Notes under the pieces: model-generated | Told to the model about the DNA's origin: nothing | Database searches by the model: none | Seen by the model: the letters and a program-made list of their open reading frames with translations, nothing else | From: Bacteroidales bacterium | GTDB lineage: Bacteria; Bacteroidota; Bacteroidia; Bacteroidales; Marinilabiliaceae | Length of the DNA stretch: 64,000 nt | Direction: 5' to 3' | NCBI GenBank assembly: GCA_017417385.1 | Contig: JAFPZF010000061.1 | Span: forward strand, 1-64,000 | Shown: in pieces, positions 18,783 through 31,589 of the stretch | Numbering within the stretch: position 1 is the first letter of the stretch | How the letters are laid out: every line of letters begins with the position of its first letter | Position numbers and translations under genes: made by a program

Positions 18783-20075
18783 ATGCAAGAACTTTACGAG
18801 ATATTCAAGAATAGCAAGGGCGTCTCCACCGACTCGCGTGAAGACCTCTCCGGCAAGGTGTTCTTCGCCCTCCGTGGCGAACGCTTCGACGCCAACGACT
18901 TTATCGACCAGGCACTCGACAAGGGCGCCCTCCACGTCGTCACGACTAACCACAAGTACAACAACGACCCGCGCGCTACTGTCGTCGACGATACGCTCGT
19001 CGCACTCAAGGAGCTCGCCAAGATCCACCGTGCCAACCTGAAATGCGACGTCCTCGCTATCACCGGCACCAACGGCAAGACGACGACGAAGGAGCTTACC
19101 GCCGCCGTCATGAGGAAGAAGTACCGTACGGTCGCCACAGAGGGTAACCACAACAACCATATCGGCGTCCCTCTGACTATCCTCTCCGCACCGCTCGAGA
19201 CGGAGTACCTTATCGTCGAGATGGGTGCCAACCACCCCGGCGAGATCAAGGCTCTCTGCGAGATCGCCCAGCCGACCATCGGTCTTATCACGAATATCGG
19301 TCACGCTCATATCGAGGGCTTCGGCTCCTTCGAGGGCGTCGTCAAGACCAAGGCGGAGCTCTACAACTACCTCATGGAGCACGACGGCGAGATTATGATC
19401 GACGGCAAGAATAAGATTCTCACCGATCTCATCGGAGACTACTTCAAGGTCATCCGCTACAACTGCTACACTGGTTTTATCGACGGCCGTGGCAACGTCG
19501 AGGGACGTGCCGTTATCAATAAGGACGGCTTCCTCGATGTCCAGATGGACTTCACACGCATATACACTCATCTCGTCGGCGAATACAACCTCCTCAACGT
19601 CTTGGCTGCTATCGCCGTCGGCAGGTGGTACGGCATCTTCTATGACCGTTCTATCCCGGCTGTCGAGAGCTACATCCCTAGCAATGGCCGTAGTCAGCTC
19701 GTCAACTCCCCCCGCGGCAACAAGCTCATCGTCGACGCCTACAACGCCAACCCGACGAGCATGAACGCCGCCCTCGACAGCTTCCTCAATTCTAACTTTA
19801 CTAATCGCGCCGTAATCCTCGGCAGCATGAAGGAACTGGGCTCCGAGTCGGTCTCCTCTCATCGAGACATCCTCTCCCGCCTCGCCTCTGCCGACATCAA
19901 GCGCGCCATCCTCGTCGGCCCCGAGTTCGCCAATCTGAAGGCTGACTTCCCCGACTTCGAATACGTCGACGACGTCAAGGACATCATCCCTCTCGCCGAC
20001 TCCTTCTCCGACTCCTCTATCCTCATCAAGGGCTCTAATAGCAACAGACTGCGAGAAATCGTAGATTACCTATAA
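18783..20075 (+). CDS. murF: UDP-N-acetylmuramoyl-tripeptide-D-alanyl-D-alanine ligase MurF
   Basis: Cytoplasmic ATP-dependent ligase adding D-Ala-D-Ala to the UDP-MurNAc tripeptide, the last soluble step of peptidoglycan precursor synthesis. 430 residues from MQELYEIFKNSKGVSTDSRE; the N-terminal STDSRE motif binds the UDP-sugar. The P-loop ITGTNGKTTTKEL lies at about 93-105. EGNHNNHIGVPLTIL, EMGANHPGEIKAL and DAYNANPTSMNAAL are Mur-ligase signatures. The C-terminal domain is complete. ArgF' begins 5 bases downstream; the two are probably co-transcribed although functionally unrelated. Confidence 0.96.
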   Translation: MQELYEIFKNSKGVSTDSREDLSGKVFFALRGERFDANDFIDQALDKGALHVVTTNHKYNNDPRATVVDDTLVALKELAKIHRANLKCDVLAITGTNGKTTTKELTAAVMRKKYRTVATEGNHNNHIGVPLTILSAPLETEYLIVEMGANHPGEIKALCEIAQPTIGLITNIGHAHIEGFGSFEGVVKTKAELYNYLMEHDGEIMIDGKNKILTDLIGDYFKVIRYNCYTGFIDGRGNVEGRAVINKDGFLDVQMDFTRIYTHLVGEYNLLNVLAAIAVGRWYGIFYDRSIPAVESYIPSNGRSQLVNSPRGNKLIVDAYNANPTSMNAALDSFLNSNFTNRAVILGSMKELGSESVSSHRDILSRLASADIKRAILVGPEFANLKADFPDFEYVDDVKDIIPLADSFSDSSILIKGSNSNRLREIVDYL

Positions 20076-20080
20076 TCGTT

Positions 20081-21028
20081 ATGAAAAGATTTTTGACTGT
20101 CGACGACATCGGCGACCTCAAGGCCGCCCTCGCTGAGGCTCAGCAAGTGAAGAAGACGCCTTTCGCTTGGCAAGACCTCGGACGCAACAAGACTATAATC
20201 CTCGTCTTCTTCAACTCTAGCCTACGTACCCGTCTGAGCTCCCAGAAGGCTGCTCAGAACCTCGGTATGAACACTATGGTCCTCAATATCAACGAGGACA
20301 GCTGGAAGCTTGAGACTGAGATGGGCGTCGTCATGGACGGCGACAAGAGTGAGCACCTCCGCGAGGCTATCCCGGTCATCGGCAGCTACTGCGACATCAT
20401 CGGTGTACGCTCCTTCGCCCGCTTCGAGAGCCGAGACTTCGACTACCAGGAGACGATCCTCAACCAGTTTATCCAGTACTCCGGCCGACCTGTCATCAGC
20501 CTCGAGAGCGCTACGCGCCACCCGTGCCAGGCCTTCGCGGACCTTATCACGATCGAGGAACACAAGACGGTCGCTCGCCCTAAGGTGGTCCTCAGCTGGG
20601 CTCCTCATCCTAAGGCTCTCCCGCAGGCTGTGCCTAACTCGTTCGCCGAGTGGATGAAGGCTGCCGACGTCGACTTCGTCATCACCTGTCCGGAAGGCTA
20701 CGACCTCGCACCGGATATCATGCAGGGCGCCCACCTCGAGCGCGACCAGCGTAAGGCCTTCGAGGGCGCTGACTTTATCTACGCCAAGAACTGGTCTTCC
20801 TTCGAGCAGTACGGCAAGATCCTCTCCAAGGACCGCAGCTGGACTGTCGACGCCGAGCACATGAGCTGGACCAACAACGCTAAGTTTATGCACTGCCTGC
20901 CCGTCAGACGCAACATGATCGTCTCCGACGAGGTTATCGACAGTCCTAACAGTCTCGTCATCCCAGAGGCTGCCAACCGCGTCGTCTCCGCTCAGGTCGT
21001 CATGAAGCGTATGCTCGAGTCGCTCTAA
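20081..21028 (+). CDS. argF': N-succinylornithine carbamoyltransferase (ArgF')
   Basis: Carbamoylates N-acyl-ornithine in the acetylated arginine pathway used by Bacteroidota. Carbamoyl-phosphate motif SSLRTR (46-51), HPCQ (around 148) and HCLPVRR are present. The sequence closely follows the Bacteroides fragilis enzyme, for which N-succinylornithine is the known substrate. The residue controlling acyl-group choice (Pro 90 in B. fragilis, Glu in acetylornithine enzymes) is Ser 90 here (DGDKSEHLREA). A small residue at that site is compatible with succinylornithine. 315 residues is full length. Transcription ends at the hairpin at 21056. Confidence 0.93.
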   Translation: MKRFLTVDDIGDLKAALAEAQQVKKTPFAWQDLGRNKTIILVFFNSSLRTRLSSQKAAQNLGMNTMVLNINEDSWKLETEMGVVMDGDKSEHLREAIPVIGSYCDIIGVRSFARFESRDFDYQETILNQFIQYSGRPVISLESATRHPCQAFADLITIEEHKTVARPKVVLSWAPHPKALPQAVPNSFAEWMKAADVDFVITCPEGYDLAPDIMQGAHLERDQRKAFEGADFIYAKNWSSFEQYGKILSKDRSWTVDAEHMSWTNNAKFMHCLPVRRNMIVSDEVIDSPNSLVIPEAANRVVSAQVVMKRMLESL

Positions 21029-21055
21029 TCCGACTCTTTCTATTTTATCATATCT

Positions 21056-21081
21056 GGACAGGCAGCTTCTGTTGCCTGTCC
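21056..21081 (+). terminator. Terminator of the murF-argF' unit
   Basis: Perfect stem GGACAGGCA/TGCCTGTCC with an 8-base loop, followed by ATTTTAC. It lies 27 bases past the argF' stop. Confidence 0.85.
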
Positions 21082-21109
21082 ATTTTACAACTTAAATCTC
21101 TAGTGGTGT

Positions 21110-21140
21110 TCTAGAAATTAGATTTTTCAAGACGTTCACT
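21110..21140. repeat. Solitary left end of the inverted-end element
   Basis: TTCTAGAAATTAGATTTTTC followed by AAGACG only; the core and right end are missing. It lies just upstream of the AAA gene at 21154. Confidence 0.65.
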
Positions 21141-21153
21141 TCATTCCTTTTCT

Positions 21154-22227
21154 ATGATCAACATCTCCACCTCCGAACTCACCACCATCCTCGACGCTAC
21201 CCCTGCCGAACAAAATGTGATGCTCGTCGGTAAGCACGGCATCGGTAAGTCTGAAATCCTTCGCGCCTACTACGAGTCTAAAGGTATGAAGGTCATCGCC
21301 TTCTTCCTCGGTCAGATGAGCGACCCTGGCGACCTTATCGGACTTCCTAACAAGGACGAGAAGTCAGGCAAGACGGTCTTTATGCCTCCCTACTGGTTCC
21401 CGACCGACGGCAAGCCTATCGTCCTCTTCCTCGACGAGCTCAACCGCGCACGCCCAGAGGTCCTACAGACTATCATGGACCTCGCCCTCAACCGCCGTCT
21501 CGCCGGTCGCGACCTCCCAGCCGGCAGCCGTATCATCTCCGCTGTCAACGACGGCGATGAATACCAGCTGACTGACCTCGACCCGGCTCTCGTCTCTCGC
21601 TTCAACGTCTACGGCTTCCACCCGACGGTTCAGGAATGGCTCCTCTGGGCTGAGAAGTCTAAGGTCGACGAACGCGTGACGGGCTTCATTTCCGAAAACC
21701 CTGACTTCCTCGACGGTCTCTCTATCGACCGCGTCCAGATCGACTCGGGACTCGATAAGTTCCCCGACCGTCGCGCTTGGAAAAAGGTCAGCGACATCAT
21801 CGCGAATATCAAGGCGCTCGACAAGTCTCACGCTAAGCTCCTCGCCGGCGTCGTGGGTGTCAACGCAGCCTCCCGCTTCCTCTCCTTCGTCGCCGCCAAG
21901 GACTCTGTCTCAGCCAAGGACGTCCTCCTCGACTTCGACATCGTGAAGACGAAGGTCTCCAAACTGCAGACTCACGAACTCGCAGCCCTCAACGAGGGTA
22001 TCTTCCGCTTCGCCGAATCGACCCTGACTAAGGAGCAGCAGCCTACCGCCGCCGAAAACCTCAAAGCCTATATCGCCCTCCTCGAGAAGTCTAAGAAGAA
22101 GGAGGCTATCGCACACTTCACCAACATCATCGCCGAAGGCTCCTACAACCATGCTATAGCTTTCATTGCAAGCAAGGTCCCTTCTGTCTATAGGAAACTC
22201 CTCAACAATATCGACAATATTGGCTAA
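21154..22227 (+). CDS. MoxR-type AAA+ ATPase
   Basis: 357 residues, cytoplasmic. Walker A GKHGIGKS (about 27-34), Walker B IVLFLDELNRA, sensor region SRIISAVNDGDEY and a PALVSRF arginine-finger segment define a MoxR/dynein-related (AAA_5) ATPase. MoxR proteins act with von Willebrand factor A proteins as chaperones for complex assembly or cofactor insertion. The partner gene follows 7 bases after the stop, so this is a typical MoxR-VWA pair. The client is unknown. No clear promoter box was found; the leader carries a broken repeat end. Confidence 0.9.
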   Translation: MINISTSELTTILDATPAEQNVMLVGKHGIGKSEILRAYYESKGMKVIAFFLGQMSDPGDLIGLPNKDEKSGKTVFMPPYWFPTDGKPIVLFLDELNRARPEVLQTIMDLALNRRLAGRDLPAGSRIISAVNDGDEYQLTDLDPALVSRFNVYGFHPTVQEWLLWAEKSKVDERVTGFISENPDFLDGLSIDRVQIDSGLDKFPDRRAWKKVSDIIANIKALDKSHAKLLAGVVGVNAASRFLSFVAAKDSVSAKDVLLDFDIVKTKVSKLQTHELAALNEGIFRFAESTLTKEQQPTAAENLKAYIALLEKSKKKEAIAHFTNIIAEGSYNHAIAFIASKVPSVYRKLLNNIDNIG

Positions 22228-22234
22228 CGACGAT

Positions 22235-23722
22235 ATGTCTACCGACGAAAGAATACGAAAGGCGGTCTACGACAAATGGTTCCTCTCGGAGCCAGCTCTC
22301 TTCTCCGTACTCTGCTCCCACGACGTCTCCCCAGTCCCAAACCTCCCGACTCCTATCCGAGCCGGCCAGGGTAGGATTGAGTACAACCCCTCTGTCCTCG
22401 ACTCCTTCTCCAATACTCTCCTCGAGGAGTCCTTCCGCTTCGAGGCTATCCGCATCCTGCTCAAGCACCCCTACTCCCGTCAGCCAGACGCCCCTGCCTT
22501 CATGCGCGCTACTGCTAGCGACCTCGTCCTCTCCTCTGAATACTCCCCGCGCGAGCTCTCTCTCGAACGCCCCGAGGACTACGACCTCCCTAAGGGCGAG
22601 TCATTCGAGCACTATGTCGCCGCCCTCCGTGATATCACGCCCTCTGTCGACCTGGATGGCATGAGTCCCGACGTCCCGACTCCCCTCCCAGCAGCCGGTG
22701 GCAACTCCGGCTCCGACTCCTCAAAGTCTGGCAATGACGACCAGGACTCCGACGACAAGAGCTCTACATACGACGGCAACGACTCCCACAACAGCGCCGG
22801 CAACAAGAAGTCAACCAACGATCCTTCTGACGATGCCGACGGAGACGCCGACAACTCTCGCACCGGCGATGCTAAACCCGACGGCTCAAGCGACACCGAT
22901 GGCTCTGACTCCGACAAGAAGGACTCCGACTCTATGGGGAAACCTCTGACCGGTCAGGACGTCAAGAGCTCCAGCACTCCCTATTCCTCTCCTCAAGACA
23001 GCCCCTACCCTTCCGACTCACCGTTCCAAAGAGAAAAGGCGAACTCTAAGGCCGCCCTCTGGGAGGAGAACGAGTTCCTCGCCCAGAAAATCAACGACAT
23101 CATTCGCGATGTCAAGAGCTGGGGCAGTATCCCCGGTCGCCTCGTCGAGCATATCATCGCCTCTACCGCAGCCCGTATCGACTACCGTAAGGCGCTCGCC
23201 GGCTTCCGCGCCAGCATCATCTGCTCGCGCCGAAGACTGACTCGTATGAGGCCCAATAGGCGCACTGGCTTCACTAATATGGGGAGTCTCTACCAGCTCC
23301 AGTCTCGCCTCCTCGTCGCCGTCGACGTCAGTGCCAGCGTGACAAGCCGTAGCATCGCCGACTTCTATTCTATCATCAACCGCTTCTTTCGCTACGGGAT
23401 CGAACGTATCGACACTATGACGTTCGACTCCGACCTCGGTCCCGTCGTCCCTCTCCGCAAGGCTAAGGCGGAAATGACTGTCTGCGGCCGTGGCGGCACA
23501 AACTTCCAGATCGTCTTTGACTTCTTCGAGTCTCACCCTGAATACGACGGCCTTATCATCATGACCGACGGCTACGCCTCTACCCCCCACTCCGACCACG
23601 TCCGGCGTAGCTCCGTCCTCTGGGTCCTCATCTCCGAGCGCAACTACAAAGAATGTCACGAGGACCTCGAACCTACCGGCCGCGTCACCTTCATCGACTC
23701 CCTCTCCTCCCGCCGACGATAA
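22235..23722 (+). CDS. VWA-like (DUF2201-type) partner of the MoxR ATPase
   Basis: 495 residues from MSTDERIRKAVYDKW; an earlier in-frame ATG lies inside the upstream gene and was rejected. The N-terminal part is DUF2201/metallopeptidase-like. It is followed by a long Ser/Asp/Gly-rich acidic linker (about 165-270), then a C-terminal VWA-like domain. The domain keeps a MIDAS motif, DVSAS (in VAVDVSASVTSRS), with the GRGGTNF and TDGYAS turns typical of DUF2201. It probably binds a divalent metal and a client protein under control of the ATPase. The linker is likely disordered and species-specific. Confidence 0.85.
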   Translation: MSTDERIRKAVYDKWFLSEPALFSVLCSHDVSPVPNLPTPIRAGQGRIEYNPSVLDSFSNTLLEESFRFEAIRILLKHPYSRQPDAPAFMRATASDLVLSSEYSPRELSLERPEDYDLPKGESFEHYVAALRDITPSVDLDGMSPDVPTPLPAAGGNSGSDSSKSGNDDQDSDDKSSTYDGNDSHNSAGNKKSTNDPSDDADGDADNSRTGDAKPDGSSDTDGSDSDKKDSDSMGKPLTGQDVKSSSTPYSSPQDSPYPSDSPFQREKANSKAALWEENEFLAQKINDIIRDVKSWGSIPGRLVEHIIASTAARIDYRKALAGFRASIICSRRRLTRMRPNRRTGFTNMGSLYQLQSRLLVAVDVSASVTSRSIADFYSIINRFFRYGIERIDTMTFDSDLGPVVPLRKAKAEMTVCGRGGTNFQIVFDFFESHPEYDGLIIMTDGYASTPHSDHVRRSSVLWVLISERNYKECHEDLEPTGRVTFIDSLSSRRR

Positions 23723-23760
23723 TCTCTTATTTTCCCCTCCTCCCCCACCAATAACCCAAC

Positions 23761-23797
23761 ACAGCCGCCCGACAGATCTCCCCTGTCGAGCGGCTGT
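23761..23797. terminator. Hairpin between convergent genes
   Basis: ACAGCCGC...GCGGCTGT with inner CGACAG/CTGTCG pairing, between the VWA gene (plus) and lacZ (minus). No long T tract on either side, so function as terminator for both is probable but not proven. Confidence 0.65.
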
Positions 23798-23824
23798 TCC
23801 TATTATCATTCAATTAAAAAGAAT

Positions 23825-27300
<3,476 letters not shown>

Positions 27301-27308
27301 ATTGAAAA

Positions 27309-27337
27309 GAGGGAACACCGTCTCACGATGTCCCCTC
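27309..27337 (-). terminator. Terminator of the GLUG-repeat gene
   Basis: Minus-strand stem GAGGG-ACA-CG...CG-TGT-CCCTC followed by TTTTC. It lies beyond the repeat element at 27357-27473. Confidence 0.65.
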
Positions 27338-27356
27338 GTTAACTTTGCTTTAAAGG

Positions 27357-27473
27357 GTTTCTAGAAATTAGATTTTTTAAGGCGTACGAGGCTTTGAATA
27401 CCGGAGTGTACTGAAGCTACATGAGGATTTCAAAGTCAGAAGTACAACGCAGAAAAAGCAATTTATAGAAATC
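27357..27473. mobile_element. ~117-bp inverted-end element, short form
   Basis: Left end GTTTCTAGAAATTAGATTTT, right end AAAAAGCAATTTATAGAAAT. The core has ACTGAAGCTACATGAGG where the 3848 and 12866 copies read GAAGTACATG or GAGTACATG. The extra C matches the bases left if a 69-nt unit once present there (as in the 31864 copy) was deleted between its flanking GAAG repeats. It ends 9 bases from the stop of the gene at 27482. Confidence 0.75.
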
Positions 27474-27481
27474 CGATTCTT

Positions 27482-30400
27482 CTACTTCACTATCACTAGT
27501 CTCCCATTCCTTACATACACTCCTCTCGTCATCTCTCTGACCTTCACGCCGCCTATCGTATATATCTCCTCCTTAGCTTCCTCTGCCTTCTTCGCCTCTA
27601 TCGTCGTGACGACTGTCGGGATTTCCTCCCACTGTGCATACAGCGTCACCGGCGACTTCGCTTCGCTCGATATCTCTGTCTGCTCCTCTGTCTCGAACGC
27701 CTCGTCAAGATACCATCCCTTGAACTCATAGCCTTCCCTTGCCGCCGGCACGAGTGTCAGACCCTCGCCCTCTACGTAATACTCCGGGTTCTCGTTCGCG
27801 TCGTCCTCCTCTATGTTCTCATATCTGATGGCATATCCTGCTACTCCTACGTGCGTCGGACTCATGTCACGACCGTATATCTGTCCCCAGATCTTGCCGT
27901 CTGTTCCTAGCTCCGCGTTCTCATACTCCCTCAGCTTACCGAGTGCCGTGCCGTCTGCAAACTCCTCCGCAGTCAACACTTCATAGATGTTCTCCTCCTC
28001 ATATTGGTTATGCTCAAATCCATCTATACCGATGCTCAGCAGGTTCCTGTAGTTTATATCTCCATTTATTTGCCCGATAAACAGCCTTATGAAACTATAA
28101 TCACGACCCTCTGTCGGCCTGTGCGTCATGCTCCCTGCGTTGTAGCAGTTCTCTATTGTCGCCCATCCGGACAGACCAAAGCCTCCTCCAAAATAGTCTC
28201 CGTCTGTCGACAACGCTCCCGTGTTGTAGCTATTGACCACTGTACTACTTGAAACGTCTCCGACTATTCCTCCGAGATATGCATGTTGGAATCCCTCAGC
28301 GTCAATGTTCCCTGTGTTGTGACAGTTCAAAACCTTGCTTCCGTACTCAACTTCTCCACAGACACCTCCGACATATCCACTGGTAATCGTTTTACCAGGA
28401 CCCGGATTGGCTTCTATGTCTCCATGGTTCTCCGACGATGCTACGACCGAACCAACCATATAGCCGACGATGCCGCCCACATACTCTCCTCTCGACACAA
28501 TCTTTCCTCTGTTCACGCAGTCTTCTACCCTTCCTTGGAGGTTCCCGATGATTCCTCCCACGAACGTCGATGACGACGCCTCTGTCGCCGTGATGTTTCC
28601 TGCGTTCTCGCAGTTTTCAACGACGACTCCGTCATACAGGTAACCTCCGATTCCTCCGACGTATGCTCCCGCTGTCACCGCCGCTGTATTAACGCAGTTG
28701 CTAACCTTCGCCTGTCCATATCCGACTATTCCTCCGACGAAGTGTGCTGACGCTTCTATATCCCCCTCGTTACGACAGTCCTCTATCGTGGTCTCTCCAT
28801 AACTTTCACCCAAAATTCCTCCTATTTGATTAGAACTATTAGACGTAGCTTCGACTCTTCCCTTGTTGACACATCTCCTTATCCCCGTCTTCGAACCGCT
28901 ATCTGTCTTTCCACATATTCCTCCATTAAAAGAGTTCATGGCTAAGACTACCGCCTCGCTCTCGCAGTCCTCTATCTCGACCTCTCCACATACCTGACCA
29001 CATATTCCGCCTACCTCACTATTGCCTACTATCTTCCCGCTCGTCTTGCAGCCTGCTATCTTGCCTCCCGTAAGCTGTCCGCATACTATGCCCGAATAAC
29101 AATTGACCGCCATATATGCACCTTCTATCGTCAGGTTCTCTATCTCCGCTCCCTCTGCATTGCCGACAAGTCCCATGTAGCTCTTGCTAGATGCCGAGAT
29201 GTACAGCCCGCTTATCGTGTGTCCCTGTCCGTCAAGTGTTCCCTTGAACGGCCTCGACTCTGTACCTATCGGCTCCCACGAGACAAACTTCCCTTCGCCT
29301 ATCTCGCCGTCCTCGCCCATCAGGTTGGCGTTGACCTCTATGTCCGCTACTATCGCTCCCTTTGCTTCCGCATTGGCATCGCTGCTGTTGACGTAGTTAG
29401 CAAACCAGTACAGCTCGCTCCTCTTCGAGATCTGATATACGCCTTCCTTTATCTCCGGCTCCTCTATTCCACAGAAAGCTCCGCATACGTCGCATACGCC
29501 GTCCTCGTCTCCGTCATAGTGATAGTTCTCCAGCTCCGCATTCGTATACGCATACCCCTCTGCCGTGCACTGCCTATACACTGTCTTGCCCCCGGCATGT
29601 GGATACTCGTCCTCGCCTATCGTCTGTCCATATATCGGCTGCTTCTCCCCCTCGTTCATCAGGTAGCAGACGTAGCCGCTCCTGAACTCTTCTGCGGTCT
29701 TGGCTCCTTCTTCGTTGCTCTCCGCAGCCTCGTAATAGCTCTTAGTTCCTCCCGCGTAAGAGACTGTCGCTTCAGCATCCTCGGCTACGAGCACGCCCGC
29801 AAAGATGTTCTGCCCGCAACGCATCGAACTGCCATTGCCAGATATGCCGCCGACGTTGCTCTTCCCGTGGAAATATGTGTCCTTCAGGCATACTCCCCTG
29901 ACGACCACCATCCAGCCCGTCAGGTTGCCAAAGAGTCCGACGTTCTCTGCCTCCGCATCATTCACGTAAAGCCCACTGATGTGATATCCCTGTCCGTAGA
30001 ACAACCCCTTGAAGCCGTTCTTGCCTATCGGCGTCCATGCCCTCAGCGTGCTGCCGTCGCCGTTCAGCGCCCCGTCCTTGAGGACGTTCTCGTTCACTGT
30101 TATGTCGTTGCAGAGAATTCCTACCGCCGACGTCTCTCCAAGGTCGTTGACGACGTATGCGAAGTCATACAGGTCGCTCACGCTCTTGATCATATAAGCG
30201 CCATCCTTCTTCTCGATTCTGTACGCTGCCTTACATAAGTCACAGTGCCCATCCTCGTCCTCGTCTATGTGTCCGGTGCCGCTCAGCTCGTTGACGTACT
30301 TGTAGCCCTCTGTAGTGCACTCTCTATATACTGTCTCTCCGCTATGCGCCGGATACCCTTCGCCTACTGTCTGGAAGTATACCGGACTGCCGAATCGGCT

Positions 30401-31288
30401 GTTTAGCTCATAGCACAACTCGCCACTCTTGAACTCTGACTCGCTCTTGACTGTCGTCCCGTCTATTTCGTCCGTCTCTTCTGTGCCGAGGTAATAGCAG
30501 TTGGAAACGCTTCCATTAGATCCATTATAACCTACTATCACGCACTTAGCTTGGACGCTTTCCAGTTCCCCGACATTATAGCAGGTGGCGATCATCCCAT
30601 AATTCTCACCGCATACTCCGCCGACAGAGTAATTTCCACTCTTTCCTGTCAGCTTGCCCTTGTTATAGCAACAAGAAATCTGATAATCATTGTATCCTAC
30701 TATTCCTCCTACATGACTCTTTCCTGTCACGCTCGCTCCATTGCTGCTCCCTACTATCGACCCACCAAGACTCCCGCAGATTCCTCCGACTTTACTCTGC
30801 CCTTCGACAGTCGTGTTTGTTCCAGTATGGCAGTTCTCGATCGTGCCATTCGCACATCCAGCTATCGCACCGACATAGCTACCGCAAGTGAACGACGAGT
30901 TCTCTACTGTCACGTTCTTAACTGTTCCTCCCTGTCCGACGAAACCAAACAGACCAACAACTGACTCAGAGGGCTTATTATAAAACAACCCATAAATCGT
31001 ATGCCCAGCTCCGTCAAAAGTTCCAGCATACGACGCATTATAGCTCGACCCGATAGGTGTCCAATTACCAGTCATCTCTATGTCCGCCGTCAAGACTGCA
31101 CTCGCCGTCAAGTCGGTCTCGTTGCAGTAGTACGCGAACCACCTCAAGTCACTCGCGCTCGAGAGCTGATACGCCCCCTCCGCATTCTTCTCGGGTGTCA
31201 ATGTCCCCGCACTGACGCCCATGCCCGCCGACAGCAGCCCTACGACTACCATCGCCCTGCGAAATCTCTTTGATAATTCTTTTATCAT
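27482..31288 (-). CDS. Secreted GLUG-repeat surface protein with InlB-like repeat
   Basis: 1268 residues from MIKELSKRFRRAMVVVGLLS; the frame runs 85 codons further upstream but the promoter box and leader lie there. The mature protein is mainly GLUG-type repeats (VGGICG..., VGGIVGYN..., with C/N-rich turns), which form a beta-solenoid. Three histidine/aspartate-rich inserts of the form DEDGHCDLC or DEDGVCDVC lie between them. Near 1163-1216 is a Listeria-Bacteroides (InlB B-repeat-like) unit (REGYEFKGWYLDEAFETEE). The C-terminus is IYTIGGVKVREMTRGVYVRN then GRLVIVK, the short tail shared with the genes at 3967 and 47588. An adhesin or matrix role is likely; ligand unknown. Confidence 0.85.
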   Translation of the reverse strand: MIKELSKRFRRAMVVVGLLSAGMGVSAGTLTPEKNAEGAYQLSSASDLRWFAYYCNETDLTASAVLTADIEMTGNWTPIGSSYNASYAGTFDGAGHTIYGLFYNKPSESVVGLFGFVGQGGTVKNVTVENSSFTCGSYVGAIAGCANGTIENCHTGTNTTVEGQSKVGGICGSLGGSIVGSSNGASVTGKSHVGGIVGYNDYQISCCYNKGKLTGKSGNYSVGGVCGENYGMIATCYNVGELESVQAKCVIVGYNGSNGSVSNCYYLGTEETDEIDGTTVKSESEFKSGELCYELNSRFGSPVYFQTVGEGYPAHSGETVYRECTTEGYKYVNELSGTGHIDEDEDGHCDLCKAAYRIEKKDGAYMIKSVSDLYDFAYVVNDLGETSAVGILCNDITVNENVLKDGALNGDGSTLRAWTPIGKNGFKGLFYGQGYHISGLYVNDAEAENVGLFGNLTGWMVVVRGVCLKDTYFHGKSNVGGISGNGSSMRCGQNIFAGVLVAEDAEATVSYAGGTKSYYEAAESNEEGAKTAEEFRSGYVCYLMNEGEKQPIYGQTIGEDEYPHAGGKTVYRQCTAEGYAYTNAELENYHYDGDEDGVCDVCGAFCGIEEPEIKEGVYQISKRSELYWFANYVNSSDANAEAKGAIVADIEVNANLMGEDGEIGEGKFVSWEPIGTESRPFKGTLDGQGHTISGLYISASSKSYMGLVGNAEGAEIENLTIEGAYMAVNCYSGIVCGQLTGGKIAGCKTSGKIVGNSEVGGICGQVCGEVEIEDCESEAVVLAMNSFNGGICGKTDSGSKTGIRRCVNKGRVEATSNSSNQIGGILGESYGETTIEDCRNEGDIEASAHFVGGIVGYGQAKVSNCVNTAAVTAGAYVGGIGGYLYDGVVVENCENAGNITATEASSSTFVGGIIGNLQGRVEDCVNRGKIVSRGEYVGGIVGYMVGSVVASSENHGDIEANPGPGKTITSGYVGGVCGEVEYGSKVLNCHNTGNIDAEGFQHAYLGGIVGDVSSSTVVNSYNTGALSTDGDYFGGGFGLSGWATIENCYNAGSMTHRPTEGRDYSFIRLFIGQINGDINYRNLLSIGIDGFEHNQYEEENIYEVLTAEEFADGTALGKLREYENAELGTDGKIWGQIYGRDMSPTHVGVAGYAIRYENIEEDDANENPEYYVEGEGLTLVPAAREGYEFKGWYLDEAFETEEQTEISSEAKSPVTLYAQWEEIPTVVTTIEAKKAEEAKEEIYTIGGVKVREMTRGVYVRNGRLVIVK

Positions 31289-31521
31289 CTTTTTGTGTAT
31301 TATGTATTTGCTTCGTTCGCTTCTCCCGCTATCTTCCCTCTCCTTCGTCTTCTCTCTCGACGCCTCCATCCGGCACGACAAACCTCCCCCATGCCACAGG
31401 CCCTTTCGCCCGTAGCCAGAGACAACATCCATATCGTAAACATCTGATTTTCCGGTGTTTCCACCCCACAAAACCATTCTCTTAGCTTCTCGGTTTCTCA
31501 TTTCACTCACATTAGCTGTAG

Positions 31522-31529
31522 CAAAATTA
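31522..31529 (-). promoter_or_regulatory. TAATTTTG -7 promoter box for the GLUG-repeat gene
   Basis: Exact TAnnTTTG on the minus strand, 234 bases upstream of the start, giving a leader of over 200 bases. Confidence 0.4.
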
Positions 31530-31589
31530 AACACTTTTTCCATTATCCCACCATCTCCTACGTATTTTTACTCCATAATTTCCCTTTTC

